The notes beneath the pieces were generated by a model. The model searched no databases. It was not told the DNA's origin and was given only the letters and a program-made list of their open reading frames with translations. Of a DNA stretch of 64,000 nt, positions 18,615-26,535 are shown one piece after another. A program made the translations under genes and the position numbers. Source of the DNA: Gemmatimonadota bacterium. GTDB taxonomy: Bacteria; Gemmatimonadota; Gemmatimonadetes; Gemmatimonadales; Gemmatimonadaceae. The DNA lies in the NCBI GenBank assembly GCA_021324775.1, contig JAJPIM010000029.1, positions 1 through 64,000 on the forward strand, in the 5' to 3' direction. The number at the start of each line of letters is the position of its first letter. Position 1 is the first letter of the stretch.

Positions 18615-20405
18615 TCACAGCGTGGCCACGCGGTACACGGCCACAGGGGTCGCGTTGCCCTTCAGGTCCAATGGCGCGTGCTCGTCCAGTTGTGGCGGGG
18701 ACTGCAGCACCCGCCGGATGTCCTCGGAGATGAGGATCTCGCCCGCTTCGGCCGCGGCGCAGAGGCGGCTCGCGAGGTTGACCGTGTCGCCGATGACGGT
18801 GAATTCGAGACGGCGTTCGGATCCGATGTTGCCCGCGAATACCTCGCCGTAGCTCAAGCCGATACCGATCGCGAGCTCCGGGCGCCCTTCGGCGCGCCAC
18901 TGCGTGTTGAGCTCGTCGAGCGCGTGCATCATGTCAATGGCGGCGCGCATCGCGCGATCGGGGTCGTCCGCGTTGGCGATCGGGGCGCCCCACTGGGCCA
19001 TCACCGCGTCGCCCATGAACTTGTCGAGCGTGCCGCCGTGCCGGAACACGCAATCCACCATCTCGGTGAAATATTCGGAGAGCAGGGCCGCCATGTCGTC
19101 CGGCGTCATGGAGCGAGACAGAGCGGTGAAGCCGCGGATGTCGCTGAAGAGGACCGCCACGGGCCGCTTGTCACCGCCCAACTTGACGGATTCCGGCGAG
19201 CCCGCGATCTGCGCGGCGAGAGTCGGCGCGAAATAGCGCTCGAAATTGTTGCGCACGACCAACTCGTGCCGGATGCGCTCGGAGAATTGCCCGTGCTCGA
19301 TCGCGACGGCGGCGATGCCAGCGAACGCCGCGAGGAACTCGAGATCCTCCTCATCCACCCGGTGGGTGGACGTGACGTTGTCCACGTAGAGGACGCCGAG
19401 CACCTGGCCTTCGCCGCCGACCAGCGGCGCGCACATCGTAGACCGGACCCGTTGCACCAGGATGGACTCGCCGCCAAACCGCACGTCTTCGGGTGCGTTG
19501 TCGGAGAGAATCGCCACCTTGTCGTGCACGGCGGACCGGACGATCGACTGCGGTACCGAGCGATGCGAGGCTACACCCTTGCGGTCGCGCGCCACCGCGG
19601 GGACCTGCGTACCGTGCTGGTCGGCGAGCAAGACCGATACGTAGTCGACATCGAAGATCTGGAGACAGAAGCCCGCGATCTTCTCGAGAAGCGCGCCGGT
19701 ATCTGCGACCCGGGTGAGGCCCTTTGAGACCTCGAGGAGCAGCGCGAGCTTCTGCTCGTTCTTCTCGCGGTCGCCGGGCGCATCCGGCGTCGTGCCGCCT
19801 GCGTGGTCCTGGCCACCTGCAGCAGCGCCACTTGCAGCAGCGCCACTGGCCACAGCACCAGTGGCGGCCGGGCCGCTGGCCGCCGCGCCACCTGAACGCG
19901 GGCCCCCCGCGCGCGCGCCGCTCGGACGGTGCCGGAGGGCGGCTTCAAACGCCTGTGGATCGCTTTCGGGGACCCGGAGCTGGCGGACGATCTTGGCGGC
20001 ATCGCGGGGAGGTGCGACGCCGCTTGGCCGGCCATCACTGCGATACGCCGGCGCGACCGAACGGCTGCTTATCGGAGTCGGCATCCCGGCGAAGCCCGCC
20101 ATTCCCGGCGGTGGCACGGGTGCGCGCTCGACGATCCGGAACGACACCTTGCCGAACGCGATGATATCGCCGGGATTGATCCGCGCCTTACTGACCTTCG
20201 CACCGTTGACGAAGGTGCCGTTACTCGACCCGAGGTCCCGGACCTCGACGCCTGCCTCGTCCGTCGTCAGGGCCGCGTGCCGCCGCGAGATCGTCGGGTC
20301 GAACACAGGGATGTCGCTGGTGAGGGCGCGACCGATCACCTGGGCCACCCCCGATTTCAAATCGAAGGACTGCTCGCCTTCGACGCTCGCCAGGGTATAG
20401 AGCAT
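18615..20405 (-). CDS. FHA-GAF class III adenylate cyclase
   Basis: 596-aa cyclase with three modules. An N-terminal FHA phosphopeptide-binding domain (VIGRALTSDIPVFD, TISRRHAAL, DLGSSNGTFVNG) is followed by an Ala/Gly/Ser-rich linker of about 60 residues, a GAF domain (about 230-390) and a class III cyclase domain. The cyclase has both metal aspartates (FSDIRGFTALSR and KFMGDAVMAQWG), the adenine-selecting Lys and Asp (LDKFMGD and TVIGDTVNLASR) and the transition-state Arg, so it should make cAMP. The ATG at 20405 gives MLYTLASVEGEQ; the longer reading enters trpE. It follows trpE by 5 bp, an unexpected pairing. No transmembrane segment is visible. Confidence 0.92.
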   Translation of the reverse strand: MLYTLASVEGEQSFDLKSGVAQVIGRALTSDIPVFDPTISRRHAALTTDEAGVEVRDLGSSNGTFVNGAKVSKARINPGDIIAFGKVSFRIVERAPVPPPGMAGFAGMPTPISSRSVAPAYRSDGRPSGVAPPRDAAKIVRQLRVPESDPQAFEAALRHRPSGARAGGPRSGGAAASGPAATGAVASGAAASGAAAGGQDHAGGTTPDAPGDREKNEQKLALLLEVSKGLTRVADTGALLEKIAGFCLQIFDVDYVSVLLADQHGTQVPAVARDRKGVASHRSVPQSIVRSAVHDKVAILSDNAPEDVRFGGESILVQRVRSTMCAPLVGGEGQVLGVLYVDNVTSTHRVDEEDLEFLAAFAGIAAVAIEHGQFSERIRHELVVRNNFERYFAPTLAAQIAGSPESVKLGGDKRPVAVLFSDIRGFTALSRSMTPDDMAALLSEYFTEMVDCVFRHGGTLDKFMGDAVMAQWGAPIANADDPDRAMRAAIDMMHALDELNTQWRAEGRPELAIGIGLSYGEVFAGNIGSERRLEFTVIGDTVNLASRLCAAAEAGEILISEDIRRVLQSPPQLDEHAPLDLKGNATPVAVYRVATL

Positions 20406-20410
20406 CGCTC

Positions 20411-21961
20411 TCAGAATATAGGTGCCGGAGTCCGCACGCCGCGCGAACTCGGGGCCGGCAGGGCGGCCCGGACCTGGCCGATCGCAGTCAGCAGTGCCCG
20501 CGCCTTGTTCTCCGTCTCGTCCCACTCGCGCTCGGGTACGGAGTCGGCGACGATCCCCGCTGCGGCCTGCACCGACGCCACACCATGGGCGAGCACGCAC
20601 GTCCGGATCGTGATCGCGAGGTCCATCCGCTGATCGCCGGCGGCGATATATCCGACGGCGCCTCCATACGGCCCGCGCCGCTCCGGCTCCAACTCATCGA
20701 TGATCTCCATGGCCCGGACTTTGGGAGCGCCCGTCAGGGTCCCGGCGGGGAACGTCGCGCGGAAGACATCGAGCGCCGATCGTCCGTCCGCGACCATGCC
20801 TTCGACCTGGCTCACGATGTGGAGGACATGCGAGTACTGCTCGACGACCATCAGCTCCGTGACGGCCACCGTGCCGTACTCGGCCACGCGGCCGACGTCG
20901 TTCCGTCCCAGATCCACGAGCATGACGTGCTCGGCGCGCTCCTTCTCGTCCGCGAGCAACTCCGCCGCAAGCGCCGCGTCTTCGGCGGCCGAGTGGCCAC
21001 GGCGCCGCGTGCCGGCGATCGGGCGCACCGTGACGCGCCCGTCGGCGACCCGGACCAACAACTCCGGCGAGCTGCCGACGAGCTCCACTCCGTCCAGCAC
21101 GAGATGGTACATGTACGGCGACGGATTGATCGCCCGAAGCGCGCGGTACAAGGCGGCCGACTGGAAATCGTGTGGCACATCGATCCGCCGGGCGAGCTGC
21201 GCCTGAAAACAATCCCCGGCCAGGATGTACTCGCGGATGCGCGTGACATCGGCGAGGAAGCGCGGGCGCTCGTAGGTCGAGCGCCCGGTCGCCGGTGCAG
21301 CGCCCGAGTCGAGATCCAGCGCAGGGAGTGGAAGCGGGGCGTGGAGGCGGCCGAGCATTTGGTCCACGTCACGAAGCGCCGCGTCGTGCTGCGCGCGCAG
21401 CGTCACGTCATCGGCACCGGCGGCGACGGACACACCGACCACCACCCGGGCTTGCGCCCGCAGATTGTCGATGATCACCACGCATTTCGTGAATACGAAC
21501 ACCGCATCGGGGACATCGAGGCCAGCGGCCGGCGGATCTGGCAGGCGCTCGATGTATCGCACGACATCGTACCCGAAGTACCCCACGGCTCCCGTCCAGA
21601 AATCGCCCAGCTCCGGTGCGGCGACCGGCACGTCCTCGGCGACATAACTCTGGAGATCCGCGAGCGGATCGGCGGGCCGGCGGGTCCCGTGCCAGCCGCG
21701 CTCGGGAGTCCAGTCATCGACCGATCCGTCGCGGTGCAGGCGCCACGCGCGGCGCGGCTCGGTGCCCATGTAGGTGTAGCGTGACCACGTTTCGCTCCCC
21801 GCGGGCGCCGATTCGAGCAGAAACGCGAACGGGCCGCGGCGGACCTTGGCGAACGCCGAGACCGGCGTGTCGGTGTCGAGGAGCATGTCCTTCCACACTG
21901 GGACGATGCCGCCGCGAGCGGGGACAGTCGCCGCGAGTTGGCGAAAGCGGTCGTAGGTCAT
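20411..21961 (-). CDS. trpE: Anthranilate synthase component I
   Basis: Chorismate-binding enzyme for the first step of tryptophan synthesis, 516 aa. SYVAEDVP, GAVGYFGYDVVRYIE, RIREYILAGDCFQAQLARR, SSPELLVRV, RPIAGTRRRG, ERAEHVMLVDLGRNDVGRV, GTLTGAPKVRAMEIIDELEP and YGGAVGYIAAGDQRMDLAI are all chorismate-enzyme blocks. The length and N-terminal domain favour TrpE over PabB, but the glutamine amidotransferase partner trpG is not here, so p-aminobenzoate synthesis remains possible. It is divergent from the outer-membrane protein gene with only an 18-bp gap. Confidence 0.9.
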   Translation of the reverse strand: MTYDRFRQLAATVPARGGIVPVWKDMLLDTDTPVSAFAKVRRGPFAFLLESAPAGSETWSRYTYMGTEPRRAWRLHRDGSVDDWTPERGWHGTRRPADPLADLQSYVAEDVPVAAPELGDFWTGAVGYFGYDVVRYIERLPDPPAAGLDVPDAVFVFTKCVVIIDNLRAQARVVVGVSVAAGADDVTLRAQHDAALRDVDQMLGRLHAPLPLPALDLDSGAAPATGRSTYERPRFLADVTRIREYILAGDCFQAQLARRIDVPHDFQSAALYRALRAINPSPYMYHLVLDGVELVGSSPELLVRVADGRVTVRPIAGTRRRGHSAAEDAALAAELLADEKERAEHVMLVDLGRNDVGRVAEYGTVAVTELMVVEQYSHVLHIVSQVEGMVADGRSALDVFRATFPAGTLTGAPKVRAMEIIDELEPERRGPYGGAVGYIAAGDQRMDLAITIRTCVLAHGVASVQAAAGIVADSVPEREWDETENKARALLTAIGQVRAALPAPSSRGVRTPAPIF

Positions 21962-21979
21962 CTGGTATATTTGGCGTTC

Positions 21980-24094
21980 ATGCGCGGCGGCCGGCGACGG
22001 CGGTGGATCGTAACGTGCGCTCTCGGGCTGTCAGGAGCAGTGGTCGGCATCGGCCCGCGTCCCGTTGCGGCTCAAGGGAATCCCGCCCAGTGGAACGACG
22101 CCCGGGCGCGGGCGCTCGTGGCGCTCGCGATCGCGCGGCGTAGCCGCCAACTGGCCGATACCGGACTGACCGACTACAAGGCGACGGCGCACGGATATCT
22201 GACGTTTCTCGCGCAGGCCGGTCCGGGCTTTCCCGACCCGCCCAAGATCATCCGATCGGACGAGTTGGCGGTGGAAGTCTATTGGCGGGCGCCCAACCTC
22301 AGCAAGCAGCTTGTGGTCGGTCACCGGGATACCCTCCTCCTCCCCGGGGATATCGGCTACTACAGCGATCGCTACGGGATCATCCAGAACAACTTCCCGG
22401 ACTCCATTCGCCTCGGCGACGGCCACGACGTGCGTGGGGTCCCCCACCCGCTCGCACCGCACGGCCCCGACGACTACGACTACCTGGCCGGCGATTCACT
22501 TCGCATCACGATTCCCGGGCGCGTGGTCGAGGTGTATGCGATCCGGGTGCGGCCGCGCGATCCGGCTGCCGCCCGCATGGTCGGCACCGTCTACGTGGAG
22601 CGGGAGACGGGCGCCCTGGTCCGGATGGCGGTGACGTTCACGCGGGCCGCGATCCTCGACCACCGCATCGAGACGCTGACGGTCACACTGGACAACGCGC
22701 TCGTGAATCAACGGTTCTGGCTCCCCCAACGCCAAGAGCTGGACGTCGTGCGGTCGGCATCGTGGTTCGACTATCCCGTTCGCGGGATCATCCGCGCGCG
22801 ATGGCATATCTGCTGCTACGCGGTCAATCGCGGATTCGTGCCGGGTGCCTTCGCGGGGCCGGAGATCGCGTCCGTGCCCCTCAATGCCCTCAAGGCGTAT
22901 CCGTGGCAGGGGCGGATCCTCGACTCGCTCCCGGACGTCGCCGTGGCGACGGTCGAGGATGTCCGCCGAGTCGAGAACGATGCCCGGGCGATCGTGCAGC
23001 GCGCGGCGGTCGCTCGCGTGCGTGGGGCGGCGGTCGCAGGTGGGGGCATCTCGGACTTCGTGCGCGTGGATCGCGTAGAGGGGCTGGCGCTGGGCGCTGG
23101 TGCGAGCCTGCCATTTGGTCCCGCCTGGACGGTATCGGGAAACGGCCGGTACGGCCTGGACGACCGTCAGGGCAAGGGTGAAGCGGCCGTCCGCTGGGAA
23201 TCCGGTGCGGGGCCGTCGATCCGGGCGTTCGCATTCCGGAGCTATCGCGACGCTGGTGACGTGGCCGAGGGCTCACAACTCGCAAACTCGCTCGCGGCCC
23301 AGGAGTTCGGCGCTGATCATACCGAGCCCTACGACGTGCGCGGCATCGGCGCGACGTTCGACGCCGGCGAGATCGCGGGGCTGCGCTGGACACTGAGCGC
23401 GACGCGCGAAACTCAGCGCGGACTCGCCGTGCATGCCCGGCCGGCGGACGGCGTGTATGGTCCAACGATTCCCGCATTCGGGCTGCAGGCGACGCGCGCC
23501 GCTCTGTCGATCGCCCGCGCGATGGCCGCGGGACCGTGGGGCACCGAGTGGCGCGCGCGGGCCGAAGTGCGAGTCGAGTCTTACACGGCGGCCGACACGG
23601 TGCTGGCGCGAGGCGCCGCGACCCTCGGCCGCGCGTTCGCCGATGCAGAAGCCGATCGTGCGTGGGGGCCTGACCGGCTCGTGGCGCGCGTGTCCCTGGG
23701 TGGCGTCAGTGCGGCGACGCCGCTGCCGGCGCAGGAGTACCTCTATGCCGGGGGCGACGTAAGCGGGCCCGGTTACGCATATCACGCGTTCGCCGGGCGT
23801 ATGACGGGGACGGGACGGCTGGAGTGGCAGTTTCCGGTCCCTGGGCCGGCGATACCGCTAGGCCGATACGGTACCACGCCTGCGCACATTATCCTGGCGC
23901 CGTTCATCTCAGCCGACTACGTCGATGGGGCCGCGTCATTTCGGCCACTCGCAACCGGATGGTATCCTGCGGCCGGGCTCGGAGGAATCATGCTATTCGA
24001 CCTCGTGCGGATCGACGTGGCTCGCGGACTGCGCGCCAATGGGCAGTGGACGGTGTGGGCAGACCTGCTGCCGGATTTGTGGGGCGTGTTGTAG
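21980..24094 (+). CDS. Secreted outer-membrane beta-barrel protein, function unknown
   Basis: 704-aa exported protein. The ATG at 21980 gives a signal peptide (RGGRRRRWIVTCALGLSG, cleavage probably after VAAQ). The first half (residues 40-350) is a soluble domain with SRQLADTGLTDYKATAHGYL, repeated strand-like segments and conserved-looking Trp/Tyr. From about 360 the sequence alternates polar and hydrophobic residues and ends GQWTVWADLLPDLWGVL, as in an outer-membrane barrel. The block YLYAGGDVSGPGYAYHAF resembles the end of Omp85/surface-antigen barrels. I recognise no exact family. The start lies 18 bp from divergent trpE. Confidence 0.75.
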   Translation: MRGGRRRRWIVTCALGLSGAVVGIGPRPVAAQGNPAQWNDARARALVALAIARRSRQLADTGLTDYKATAHGYLTFLAQAGPGFPDPPKIIRSDELAVEVYWRAPNLSKQLVVGHRDTLLLPGDIGYYSDRYGIIQNNFPDSIRLGDGHDVRGVPHPLAPHGPDDYDYLAGDSLRITIPGRVVEVYAIRVRPRDPAAARMVGTVYVERETGALVRMAVTFTRAAILDHRIETLTVTLDNALVNQRFWLPQRQELDVVRSASWFDYPVRGIIRARWHICCYAVNRGFVPGAFAGPEIASVPLNALKAYPWQGRILDSLPDVAVATVEDVRRVENDARAIVQRAAVARVRGAAVAGGGISDFVRVDRVEGLALGAGASLPFGPAWTVSGNGRYGLDDRQGKGEAAVRWESGAGPSIRAFAFRSYRDAGDVAEGSQLANSLAAQEFGADHTEPYDVRGIGATFDAGEIAGLRWTLSATRETQRGLAVHARPADGVYGPTIPAFGLQATRAALSIARAMAAGPWGTEWRARAEVRVESYTAADTVLARGAATLGRAFADAEADRAWGPDRLVARVSLGGVSAATPLPAQEYLYAGGDVSGPGYAYHAFAGRMTGTGRLEWQFPVPGPAIPLGRYGTTPAHIILAPFISADYVDGAASFRPLATGWYPAAGLGGIMLFDLVRIDVARGLRANGQWTVWADLLPDLWGVL

Positions 24095-24278
24095 AGACCG
24101 GCCGCCTCCGATTAGAGAGCTCCAATGATCGGCGCGGCCTCCGGATTGCTTATTGCGATCTGACGCGTGGGTGCCGGAGTCATACTATGAGACGCGTGTC
24201 GCCACGGAGGATCCTGGCGGAAGATCGCGCGCCGTCCGCCACTAACGACACCTCACCTCTCTCCCCAGATTCCTCCAT

Positions 24279-24785
24279 ATGCGCGATCCCGACACGGAGT
24301 GGGAGCCGGCACGACACGCAATGACGCACATCATCGCCGGTGTCGTGGACGTCTACGTCATCCGGCCATATCGAGCCGCATGGCGGGTGCTGACACTGCA
24401 GCGCGGCTACGACACGCGATGTCCGGGTGCGTGGGAGTCGGTTCACGGCAAGATCGAGCCTGACGAGACTCCTGAGGCGGCGGCCGTTCGCGAGCTGGCC
24501 GAAGAGACGGGGTTGCAGGCCGAACGCCTGTACAACGTCAGCGTGCAGCCTTTCTATCTCCACGCGGTACACACGATCGAGATGGCGGTGGTGTTCGCCG
24601 CGTTCGTGCGCGAGCCGGGCGCGGTGACGCTCGGGGCGGAGCACCAGGCCCACGAGTGGCTGCCGGTGGAACTGGCCAGAAAGCGGTTCATCTGGCCGCG
24701 CTCGCGCGCGGCGCTCGAGGACATCGTGGCGCTGCTCAAACGGGGGCATGCCGGTCCCGTCGAGGATGTGTTGCGCGTGCTGTAG
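24279..24785 (+). CDS. NUDIX hydrolase
   Basis: Nucleoside-diphosphate-X pyrophosphatase, 168 aa. The Nudix box GKIEPDETPEAAAVRELAEE plus TGL at residues 57-79 matches GX5EX7REUXEEXGU exactly. A second ATG at 24321 would trim 14 residues. Such small NUDIX enzymes remove damaged or excess nucleotides and sugar-nucleotides; the substrate cannot be read. The stop lies 8 bp before the acetyltransferase start, so the two probably share a transcript. The 184 bp upstream, after the barrel protein, hold no recognisable feature. Confidence 0.88.
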   Translation: MRDPDTEWEPARHAMTHIIAGVVDVYVIRPYRAAWRVLTLQRGYDTRCPGAWESVHGKIEPDETPEAAAVRELAEETGLQAERLYNVSVQPFYLHAVHTIEMAVVFAAFVREPGAVTLGAEHQAHEWLPVELARKRFIWPRSRAALEDIVALLKRGHAGPVEDVLRVL

Positions 24786-24793
24786 ATTGGGGC

Positions 24794-25636
24794 ATGGCCT
24801 ACCTGCCGCTCCGGGCGCTGACGGAAGACCGCCCGCATGGTGCGCTGGCCGACGCCTGGCTGGACGGGCTCGCCGGCGCTCTGTCCGATCCGTCCACGGA
24901 CCGATCGCTCCTGTGCCGCCGCACGCTCACGGATCTGGTGTATCCGGCGTATGCGGAAAACTGGGAGACGGCGGTCAACGATCCGGCGCTTCCGGCCGGG
25001 TTACGCCTCGCGCTCGCGTCGCTTGATCCGCGGGAGGTCACGCTCGAGCCCGAGTACTACGCGGAGTGCGACGAGGCGAAGTTCGCGCGGGTCAAGCCGC
25101 TCCTGTGGCTGTGGTATTCGTTCGACCGGACGCCACTGGGCGGGCAGAACGTCGACCTCGGCGTCCGGCTTCGCCGGCTCCTGGCGCCGTACATCTTCAA
25201 GCGGTGCGGTGAGAACTTCAAGGCGTTCCAGCACGTCGAGTTCTCGTTCGGCTACAACATGGACGTCGGCGACAATTTCGTCGTCCACCGTCACGTGCTG
25301 CTCGACGACCGCGGCGGCATCCTGGTCGGCAACAACGTGTCGGTCAGCGACTACGCGAACGTCTACAGTCACACGCACAGCATCGTGGACCAGAAGGATG
25401 TCACCGACGCGGTGACGATTCTCGAGGACAACGTCCGCATCACGTATCACGCGACGGTGCTGGCCGGCGTGCGCGTCGCGTGCAACGGCATGGTGGGCGC
25501 GCTCGCAGTCGCGACCAAGGACGTGCGACCGTACCACGTGTACGTCGGCATCCCGGCCAAGAGCATTCGCGTGAAGCCGAACGCACCGCATGACGCGCAG
25601 AACGTCTGTCTGCCGCTGTCGAGGGATAGAGGGTAG
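24794..25636 (+). CDS. Hexapeptide-repeat acyltransferase
   Basis: Left-handed beta-helix transferase, 280 aa. The ATG at 24794 gives MAYLPLRALTEDRPH. An alpha-helical N-terminal domain of about 130 residues is followed by hexapeptide turns (NMDVGDNFVVHRHVLLDDRG, ILVGNNVSVSDYANVYSHTH, ILEDNVRITYHATVLAGVRV, YVGIPAKSIRVKP). The His in YSHTHSI fits the catalytic position of the xenobiotic/maltose O-acetyltransferase group. The N-terminal domain is unusual for short members. It follows the NUDIX gene by 8 bp; a heptamer array follows its stop. Confidence 0.83.
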   Translation: MAYLPLRALTEDRPHGALADAWLDGLAGALSDPSTDRSLLCRRTLTDLVYPAYAENWETAVNDPALPAGLRLALASLDPREVTLEPEYYAECDEAKFARVKPLLWLWYSFDRTPLGGQNVDLGVRLRRLLAPYIFKRCGENFKAFQHVEFSFGYNMDVGDNFVVHRHVLLDDRGGILVGNNVSVSDYANVYSHTHSIVDQKDVTDAVTILEDNVRITYHATVLAGVRVACNGMVGALAVATKDVRPYHVYVGIPAKSIRVKPNAPHDAQNVCLPLSRDRG

Positions 25637-25859
25637 GGGTGGGGGTGGGGCTGGGATTAGGGACTAGGGACTGGGGATTGGGGACTGGGGATTAGGGACT
25701 AGGGATTAGGGACTGGGCACTGGGGGCTGGGGACTCGGGGCTGGGGACTGGGGATTAGGGACTGGGGATTAGGGACTGGGGACTGGGGATTAGGGACTGG
25801 GGACTCGGGACTAGGGACTAGGGATTAGGGATTAGGTACTGGGGGCTGGGGGATGGTTA
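25637..25859 (+). repeat. Heptamer array between convergent genes (R3)
   Basis: About 220 bp, mainly GGGGATT, GGGGACT, AGGGACT and AGGGATT in 7-bp phase, nearly 30 units with scattered variants (GGGGGCT, GGGACTC). G-rich on the + strand. It fills the whole space between the stop codons of the acetyltransferase and engB genes. Confidence 0.95.
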
Positions 25860-25860
25860 G

Positions 25861-26481
25861 CTAGGGCGCGCCCACGACCAACGCTGCCACGGCAGCCGCC
25901 AGTTCGTCGCGGCCCTCGCCGGTGACGGCGCTGAAGGCGATCACCTGGCTCTCATCGAGCGAGAGTGACTCGCCCAGAGCCCGGACGCGATCCGTGGCCG
26001 TCTTCCGCGCGAGCTTGTCGATCTTGGTGACGACGACGAGCGCCGGTGTTTCGAGCGCGGCCAGAAAAGCGAGCATCGCGAGGTCGTCGGCAGTCGGCTC
26101 GTGCCGGACATCGAGCAACTGCACCGCGCCACGCAGTACGGCCGTGTTGCCGAGGTAGCCCTCGATCAGCGGACGCCACGCGGCTTGTCGTTCCCTGGAG
26201 ACGCGCGCGTAGCCGTATCCGGGCAGATCGGCGAGGACGAACGCGTCGTTGATGCGGAAGAAATTGATTTCCTGCGTACGGCCCGGCGTGCGGCTCACCC
26301 GGGCGATCGCGCGCCGATGGACCAATCGGTTGAGGAGCGCGGATTTGCCGACATTCGACCGGCCGAGGAACGCCACCTCGGGGAGGGACATCGGGGGCCG
26401 CCATCCACCGGGCTGCGCCATGCCGCCGAGGAATTCCACGGCGCGAATGGTCAGGGGGTCGGCGGTGATGGGGCGGTCCAA
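25861..26481 (-). CDS. engB: Ribosome biogenesis GTP-binding protein EngB/YsxC
   Basis: Small GTPase needed for 50S assembly, 206 aa. G1 FLGRSNVGKSALLNRL, G2-region TPGRTQEINFF, G3 DLPGYGYARVS, G4 VVTKIDKLARK and G5-region VIAFSAVTGEG are in order. It is the last gene of the tig-clpP-clpX-lon-engB run; lon-engB adjacency is common in bacteria. The start is TTG at 26481, giving MDRPITADPLTIRAVEFLGG when initiated with Met. A heptamer array begins 1 bp after the stop. Confidence 0.95.
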   Translation of the reverse strand: MDRPITADPLTIRAVEFLGGMAQPGGWRPPMSLPEVAFLGRSNVGKSALLNRLVHRRAIARVSRTPGRTQEINFFRINDAFVLADLPGYGYARVSRERQAAWRPLIEGYLGNTAVLRGAVQLLDVRHEPTADDLAMLAFLAALETPALVVVTKIDKLARKTATDRVRALGESLSLDESQVIAFSAVTGEGRDELAAAVAALVVGAP

Positions 26482-26483
26482 AT

Positions 26484-26530
26484 GAGAAAGGAGAGAGGAG
26501 AAAGGAGAAAGTAGAACAAAAACAAAAAAC
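26484..26530 (+). repeat. Purine-rich array (P3)
   Basis: GAGAAAGGAGAGAGGAGAAA followed by GGAGAAAGTAGAAC and an A-run, purine on the + strand. It occupies the entire lon-engB spacer, both genes being on the other strand. Confidence 0.8.
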
Positions 26531-26535
26531 CGCGA

